From Macrostomum hystrix (lineage: Eukaryota > Platyhelminthes > Macrostomidae): a stretch of DNA of 64,000 bases. The notes under the pieces are model-generated. The model was given only the letters and a program-made list of their open reading frames with translations, ran no database searches and had not been told where the DNA came from. This document shows positions 57,800-64,000 of the stretch, piece by piece; within the stretch, counting starts at the first letter, position 1, and each line of letters begins with the position of its first letter. The stretch lies in contig CATNEN010000007.1 in the NCBI GenBank assembly GCA_950097015.1, forward strand, positions 11,905,001-11,969,000. The letters run 5' to 3'. The translations under genes were made by a program, and so were the position numbers.

Positions 57800-59097
57800 G
57801 GCCTATTGTTTTGACCATTGATACAATTATAAATGAAGTGAATTTGCACTGCACTATTAGTATATGCCACTTGTGACTAATACAGTGTGTACCATCAATT
57901 TAATGAAGTATTTAACTTCTTAGACCATATTTTCCCATTTTAACAAACCAAAACTGGCCCTATTGGAATAAGTTTTCAGCTACTGCATCATCACAATCTT
58001 CAATCTCTAGTTCCTCTAGTTACATGCTTCATATCCTTGCTTGGGTTCACACTGGCCTAGTGTGTGATAAGTCAAGTTATTGTATCCTGACCTAATGAGT
58101 GTGCTGGATGATGACCACAAAAATACCACTCATTCTAAATAGGAAAACTGGCAGTGGTAGCTAACTTAGAATTATTAAATTTATAATAATAGCTATTGTA
58201 TTATGTTTTATTACTTGTTTTATTGAGTTTTTTATGTCATTAGGATATATTTTTGGTAATCATTTGACTAAGTATTTTAATGATTTCTGAGATTAAAAAA
58301 GAAATACTATTCCAATTTATTGGCCTCTGAAACTGTTTAGACAATTTAAATTTCCTTTTGAATTTCCTTTATGTCCAGTTCTATTTTGTACTTAAATTTA
58401 AAAATGCTAAGTCAGCACTAGTGTTACAGAATTATATGCTAATGGTTAAGGGGCTGTAAATCGCAATGAGCTTGTCTTCTCTCATATGTGCAATTATAAT
58501 TGAATAGTACCAGATTATCTTATGTCATTAAAAATAAATAGACAATGTTTTATCACTATTTTAAATCTGTCCTTGAGTTTGGCCTATGCCAGTCCTCAGT
58601 TGACATGCCACAAATGCTCAGGCCATGTTGGAACCAATCTAAGATTCTTTAGCATCATGCCTTAGATTCGTAATGACCCGGGTAAACTACAGGAGTAACT
58701 AGGCCTTTAGCCGCCTATATAAATGCCTTGTCATCTTATTAGTACTGTATTGTCCATCAAGCACTCTTTTCATTCCACTTAGTTTCAGCCGCCCACCATA
58801 GTAATCCATTTGTTGATGTGTGCCCTTGTTCTCACCCTCAGTCGAAAACGCTGTCTATGTTCCATGCCACTGGGCATTTGTTTTGCGGACCTCTCTTGCG
58901 ATTCAATCGAAAGAATCGCGCGCAGAATAAAACATGAGCGGAGCCCCCTCCTAGCAATTTGTGCATCTCACTTTAAGACGATCTGAAACCTCAACGAGTG
59001 GTCTTCAATACGTAACATACTGTATACAGTTGTGCGCGATGGCCTTACCATCATTCCAGCTGGGCCAGTGGAGTCCTAGGGGCCTACCAGCAGCAGA
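57800..59097. other. Spacer and 5' region of the FAK-like gene
   Basis: AT-rich with no coding signal; composition becomes GC-richer after about 58,850. The FAK-like promoter is expected here. Confidence 0.5.
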
Positions 59098-60835
59098 ATG
59101 AGCTCAGGCACGGACTGGGTTCGCGTATTCTTCACAGCCTCGGACTACAGCACCGTGCACTGCCACCCGGACCTCACCTGTCGGGAGCTGGTCGAGAAGA
59201 TCCTTTCTAAACGCTTCCCGGAGACGCCGGACATTGTGAGGCACTACTGGATTAGCACGGAGCGGCGAAACGGCGCCATGGTGTGCCCCAATCTCACCTA
59301 CTCCGAGGCCTGCGTTGTCTACGGCGGCCGCATCGCCGCCTTCTACCTGAAGCTGCGCTGGCTGCCGGCCTGCAGTCAGCGGGACCTGGCCGCTCTAGAA
59401 CTCAAACTGCTCGAGTTCATCTACAAGCAGGCCAAGGAGGAGCACCTGCTCAGCGTGTCCACCGCGCAGGGGGGCCTCCGACTTGGCGTCATCAACATCG
59501 CGCTGAACCAGGAGCGGCCGCAGACAGCCAGCGAAAGTGCCATCAAGCGGGCCGCCGCGGCCGAGAGCAAAGCCATCTATAAGGGCGCCGCTCACGGGCA
59601 TCACATGTTTCCCCAGGTTGTGCTGACCGACGTCAAGCCTAAGATTCTGCGACGGTACACAGCTGACAGCCTGTGCGACCTGTGGCGCAGGTCAGAGCTC
59701 AGCTGATGATTTGATGGGCGTCCCCGCGCTGTGCGCTGCTTTCACTTGCTGTTTTAACAGTCCGGGCAATTTGCCAAGCTAGAAGGAATAATAATAATAA
59801 TATTTGCAGGTTAGCTGTGGGCACTGCCACATTATTAGGCAGTGTACAATTTTACAGATTTTGGAAGTTAATCCTCAGTGGCGTAAATAGCACGACAAGG
59901 CCCGAGGTCTTCTCTCCGCGGCTGCGCCACAATTAAGCGTGGCCTTACCGCCGAATCGAGCTCTGGGACCTTGGTGCGCAAACGCGTTAGACCGCTCTGG
60001 CACTCACCTCGACAGTTTATTTAGAGTGTCATTCTCTAAATATAATCACGGGTCACTAAATCTGTTGTGCGTAGCGGCGCTAGGCAAAGGCTGGAGTTGG
60101 TTCCATCGGCCCTCCTTCTGTTGACTCAGACTGGTCAAAAGCCAAAATAGTCTGCAAATGCAGCAGAAGTAGAAATTACACACTAAAGAAATACACCTGG
60201 GCTAAGTAGGGTGCGCACAGGGTCACAGCCTGATCCTTCCCCTTCTCGCAGATCACGCTCTACTCTGCTGGCCGAGTGGTTCTGCCTGATGCTGTCCGAA
60301 CTGCCGGCCGCCTTCCTGCCGTCCGTGCCCTGCCGGGTGCTGCTTGGCGCTCGCGCCGACGCCCGCCTGGCCATCACGCGCGACGGCGACATCCGACTCG
60401 AGCTGCGCGACTCCGCGCCGATCAGCGTCGGCCGAGTGCAGAGCCTGGCCAGCCTGGAGCTGTGCAAGAGCCCGGAGGACAGCGGCGTCTCCCTCACCAT
60501 CGCCTTCCAGCCGCCGCTAGCGTCCCTGACTGTGGTGCTGGACAGCTCCAGGCGGGCTGACGCACTCCTCCACCTGCTGCTCGATGCCGCCCACCTGTCC
60601 GGTTGCCCTGAGGCCGCCGTCACCGCCATGCACCCGGCGCACAGGTGAGGCCATCGGCAAAAAATTTTTACTCCAGTTTCAAAGAAGTTCAGAAAATGAT
60701 TGAAGTTCACAAGCACTGATGATGATCCAACAGGTGCCAGCGTCTGCTTGAATGCGGCCCCGACTCTGACTACTCAGACCTGCAGCCGCCTCCTTCTGAA
60801 GCCGGCGGAGGCGCTGCCACGGGAGCTGGCGGATG
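59098..60835 (+). CDS. Focal-adhesion-kinase-type FERM domain, 5' part of gene
   Basis: Exons 59098-59690, 60252-60644 and 60734-60835, each junction in phase 2; the gene continues beyond the window. The ~362 residues match the FAK/PYK2 FERM domain: an F1 lobe ending YLKLRWLP (FAK YELRIRYLP), an F2 lobe with LEFIYKQAKEEHLL (FAK LNFFYQQVKSDYM), and MFPQVVLTDVKPKILRR (FAK FFPKSLLDSVKAKTLRK). The KAKTLRK patch of FAK, which binds phosphoinositides, is kept as KPKILRR. The F3 lobe starts STLLAEWFCLMLSELP. Exon 3 encodes SDYSDLQPPP where FAK has the Y397 autophosphorylation site DDYAEI. FAK couples integrins to Src signalling. The kinase and FAT domains are not in the window, so a kinase-less FERM protein cannot be excluded. 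The ATG at 59098 follows a possible acceptor (ctaccagcag). Confidence 0.8.
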
Positions 60836-60865
60836 GTAGGTGCCTTTGACTCATTGCCACCCATA

Positions 60866-63800
60866 GATCATGGATGACTGATTGATTGACCCATCCTTGA
60901 GTCATTGACTGACCCATCCTTGACTCACTGGTTGACCCATCCTTGACTCACTGATTTACCCATCCTTGACTCACTGATCGACCCATGCTTGACTCACTGG
61001 TTGATACATCCTTGAGTCACTGGTTGACCCATCCTTGACTCACTGATTTACCCATCCTTGACTCACTGATTTATCCATCCTTGACTCACTGGTTGACACA
61101 TCCTTGGCTCACTGATCGACCCATGCTTGACTCACTGGTTGATACATCCTTGACTCACTGGTTGACCCATCCTTGACTCACTGATCGACCCATGCTTGAC
61201 TCACTGGTTGACCCATCCTTGACTCACTGATTTACCCATCCTTGACTCACTGATTTATCCATCCTTGACTCACTGGTTGATCCATCCTTGACTCACTGAT
61301 TGACCCATGCTTGACTCACTGGTTGATACATCCTTGACTCACTGGTTGATCCATCCTTGACTCACTGGTTGATCCATCCTTGACTCACTGATTGACCCAT
61401 GCTTGACTCACTGGTTGATACATCCTTGACTCACTGGTTGACCCATCCTTGACTCACTGATCGACCCATGCTTGACTCACTGATTTACACATCCTTGACT
61501 CACTGATCGACCCATGCTTGACTCACTGGTTGATACATCCTTGACTCACTGGTTGACCCATCCTTGACTCACTGATTTACCCATCCTTGACTCACTGATT
61601 TATCCATCCTTGACTCACTGGTTGACACATCCTTGGCTCACTGATCGACCCATGCTTGACTCACTGGTTGATACATCCTTGACTCACTGGTTGACCCATC
61701 CTTGACTCACTGATTTACCCATCCTTGACTCACTGATTTATCCATCCTTGACTCACTGGTTGATCCATCCTTGACTCACTGATTGACCCATGCTTGACTC
61801 ACTGGTTGATACATCCTTGACTCACTGGTTGACCCATCCTTGACTCACTGATCGACCCATGCTTGACTCACTGGTTGATACATCCTTGAGTCACTGGTTG
61901 ACCCATCCTTGACTCACTGATTTACCCATCCTTGACTCACTGATTTATCCATCCTTGACTCACTGGTTGACACATCCTTGGCTCACTGATTTATCCATCC
62001 TTGACTCACTGGTTGACACATCCTTGGCTCACTGATCGACCCATGCTTGACTCACTGGTTGATACATCCTTGACTCACTGGTTGACCCATCCTTGACTCA
62101 CTGATCGACCCATGCTTGACTCACTGGTTGACCCATCCTTGACTCACTGATTTACCCATCCTTGACTCACTGATTTATCCATCCTTGACTCACTGATTTA
62201 TCCATCCTTGACTCACTGGTTGATACATCCTTGACTCGCTGGTTGACCCATCCTTGACTCACTGATTTACCCATCCTTGACTCACTGATTTATCCATCCT
62301 TGACTCACTGGTTGACCCATCCTTGACTCACTGATTTACCCATCCTTGACTCACTGATTTATCCATCCTTGACTCACTGGTTGACCCATCCTTGACTCAC
62401 TGATTTACCCATCCTTGACTCACTGATTTATCCATCCTTGACTCACTGATCGACCCATGCTTGACTCACTGGTTGATACATCCTTGACTCACTGGTTGAC
62501 CCATCCTTGACTCACTGATTTACCCATCCTTGACTCACTGATTTATCCATCCTTGACTCACTGGTTGATCCATCCTTGACTCACTGATTGACCCATGCTT
62601 GACTCACTGGTTGATACATCCTTGACTCACTGGTTGATCCATCCTTGACTCACTGGTTGATCCATCCTTGACTCACTGATTGACCCATGCTTGACTCACT
62701 GGTTGATACATCCTTGACTCACTGGTTGACCCATCCTTGACTCACTGATCGACCCATGCTTGACTCACTGATTTACACATCCTTGACTCACTGATCGACC
62801 CATGCTTGACTCACTGGTTGATACTTCCTTGACTCACTGGTTGACCCATCCTTGACTCACTGATTTACCCATCCTTGACTCACTGATTTATCCATCCTTG
62901 ACTCACTGGTTGACACATCCTTGGCTCACTGATCGACCCATGCTTGACTCACTGGTTGATACATCCTTGACTCACTGGTTGACCCATCCTTGACTCACTG
63001 ATTTACCCATCCTTGACTCACTGATTTATCCATCCTTGACTCACTGGTTGATCCATCCTTGACTCACTGATTGACCCATGCTTGACTCACTGGTTGATAC
63101 ATCCTTGACTCACTGGTTGACCCATCCTTGACTCACTGATCGACCCATGCTTGACTCACTGGTTGATACATCCTTGAGTCACTGGTTGACCCATCCTTGA
63201 CTCACTGATTTACCCATCCTTGACTCACTGATTTATCCATCCTTGACTCACTGGTTGACACATCCTTGGCTCACTGATTTATCCATCCTTGACTCACTGG
63301 TTGACACATCCTTGGCTCACTGATCGACCCATGCTTGACTCACTGGTTGATACATCCTTGACTCACTGGTTGACCCATCCTTGACTCACTGATCGACCCA
63401 TGCTTGACTCACTGGTTGACCCATCCTTGACTCACTGATTTACCCATCCTTGACTCACTGATTTATCCATCCTTGACTCACTGATCGACCCATGCTTGAC
63501 TCACTGGTTGATACATCCTTGACTCGCTGGTTGACCCATCCTTGACTCACTGATTTACCCATCCTTGACTCACTGATTTATCCATCCTTGACTCACTGGT
63601 TGACCCATCCTTGACTCACTGATTTACCCATCCTTGACTCACTGATTTATCCATCCTTGACTCACTGGTTGACCCATCCTTGACTCACTGATTTACCCAT
63701 CCTTGACTCACTGATTTATCCATCCTTGACTCACTGATCGACCCATGCTTGACTCACTGGTTGATACATCCTTGACTCACTGGTTGACCCATCCTTGACT

Positions 63801-64000
63801 CACTGATTTACCCATCCTTGACTCACTGATTTACCCATCCTTGACTCACTGATCTATCCATCCTTGACTCACTGGTTGACACATCCTTGACTCACTGATC
63901 GACCCATGCTTGACTCACTGGTTGATACATCCTTGACTCACTGGTTGATCCATCCTTGACTCACTGATTGACCCATGCTTGACTCACTGGTTGATACATC
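60866..64000. repeat. 23-bp satellite with 1,288-bp higher-order period
   Basis: More than 130 units of 23 bp built on cttgactcactggttgaccc, with gattta, gatcga and gttgata variants. Rare variants recur exactly 1,288 bp (56 units) apart: tgatttacac at 61481 and 62769, ggctcactgattta near 61980 and 63268. The array runs off the window and sits directly behind FAK-like exon 3, probably within the next intron. Confidence 0.95.

Overview
The window is nuclear DNA of an invertebrate animal. Genes are split by GT-AG introns whose phases agree from exon to exon, coding exons are GC-rich, non-coding DNA is AT-rich, and the recognisable proteins are metazoan (golgin-97, a Kv-channel-interacting protein, CEP72, a focal-adhesion-kinase-type FERM domain). 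A tRNA-headed SINE, several non-autonomous DNA transposons with 8-bp target duplications, and very many minisatellites lie between and inside genes. A spiralian such as a flatworm or mollusc would fit, but the sequence alone does not fix the species.

Layout. 1-2.8 kb: AT-rich spacer with a small transposon. 2.85-8.78 kb (+): golgin-97 (GOLGA1) ortholog, at least eight exons, ending in a GRIP domain. 10.7-16.4 kb (+): two-exon KChIP-type calcium sensor with a 4.8-kb repeat-filled intron. 25.0-17.1 kb (-): two tandem paralogs of a C14orf93-like family. The upstream copy (20,987-25,005) carries seven homologous cassette exons, all entering in phase 1 and leaving in phase 0; the downstream copy (17,074-20,131) has one exon at that place. 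25.7-27.7 kb: 40-bp satellite. 30.3-32.3 kb (-): SCAF4/8-like RRM protein with a glutamine-rich tail and no CID domain. 32.3-43.4 kb: AT-rich spacer with a hAT-like element, a triply nested transposon stack and a GC-rich island. 43.5-49.4 kb (+): CEP72 ortholog, eight exons. 53.9-50.4 kb (-): GPCPD1-like protein whose phosphodiesterase domain has lost its catalytic residues. 53.9-59.1 kb: spacer with two more transposons. 59.1-60.8 kb (+): 5' part of a FAK-type kinase gene (FERM domain and a Y397-like site). 60.9-64.0 kb: 23-bp satellite with a 1,288-bp higher-order period, running off the window.

The main discovery is the cassette-exon array at 21,970-23,540. Five of seven exons are exactly 107 nt, the other two are 119 and 95, and the reading frame works only if one is chosen between the flanking exons. 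This is the signature of mutually exclusive alternative splicing in a family whose molecular role is not established, and the neighbouring single-exon paralog gives the likely ancestral state.

The genes do not form a pathway. GOLGA1 (trans-Golgi), CEP72 (centriolar satellites) and FAK (adhesion) are housekeeping or signalling genes that happen to be neighbours. Exon coordinates were derived by hand from splice consensus, phase and remembered homologs.
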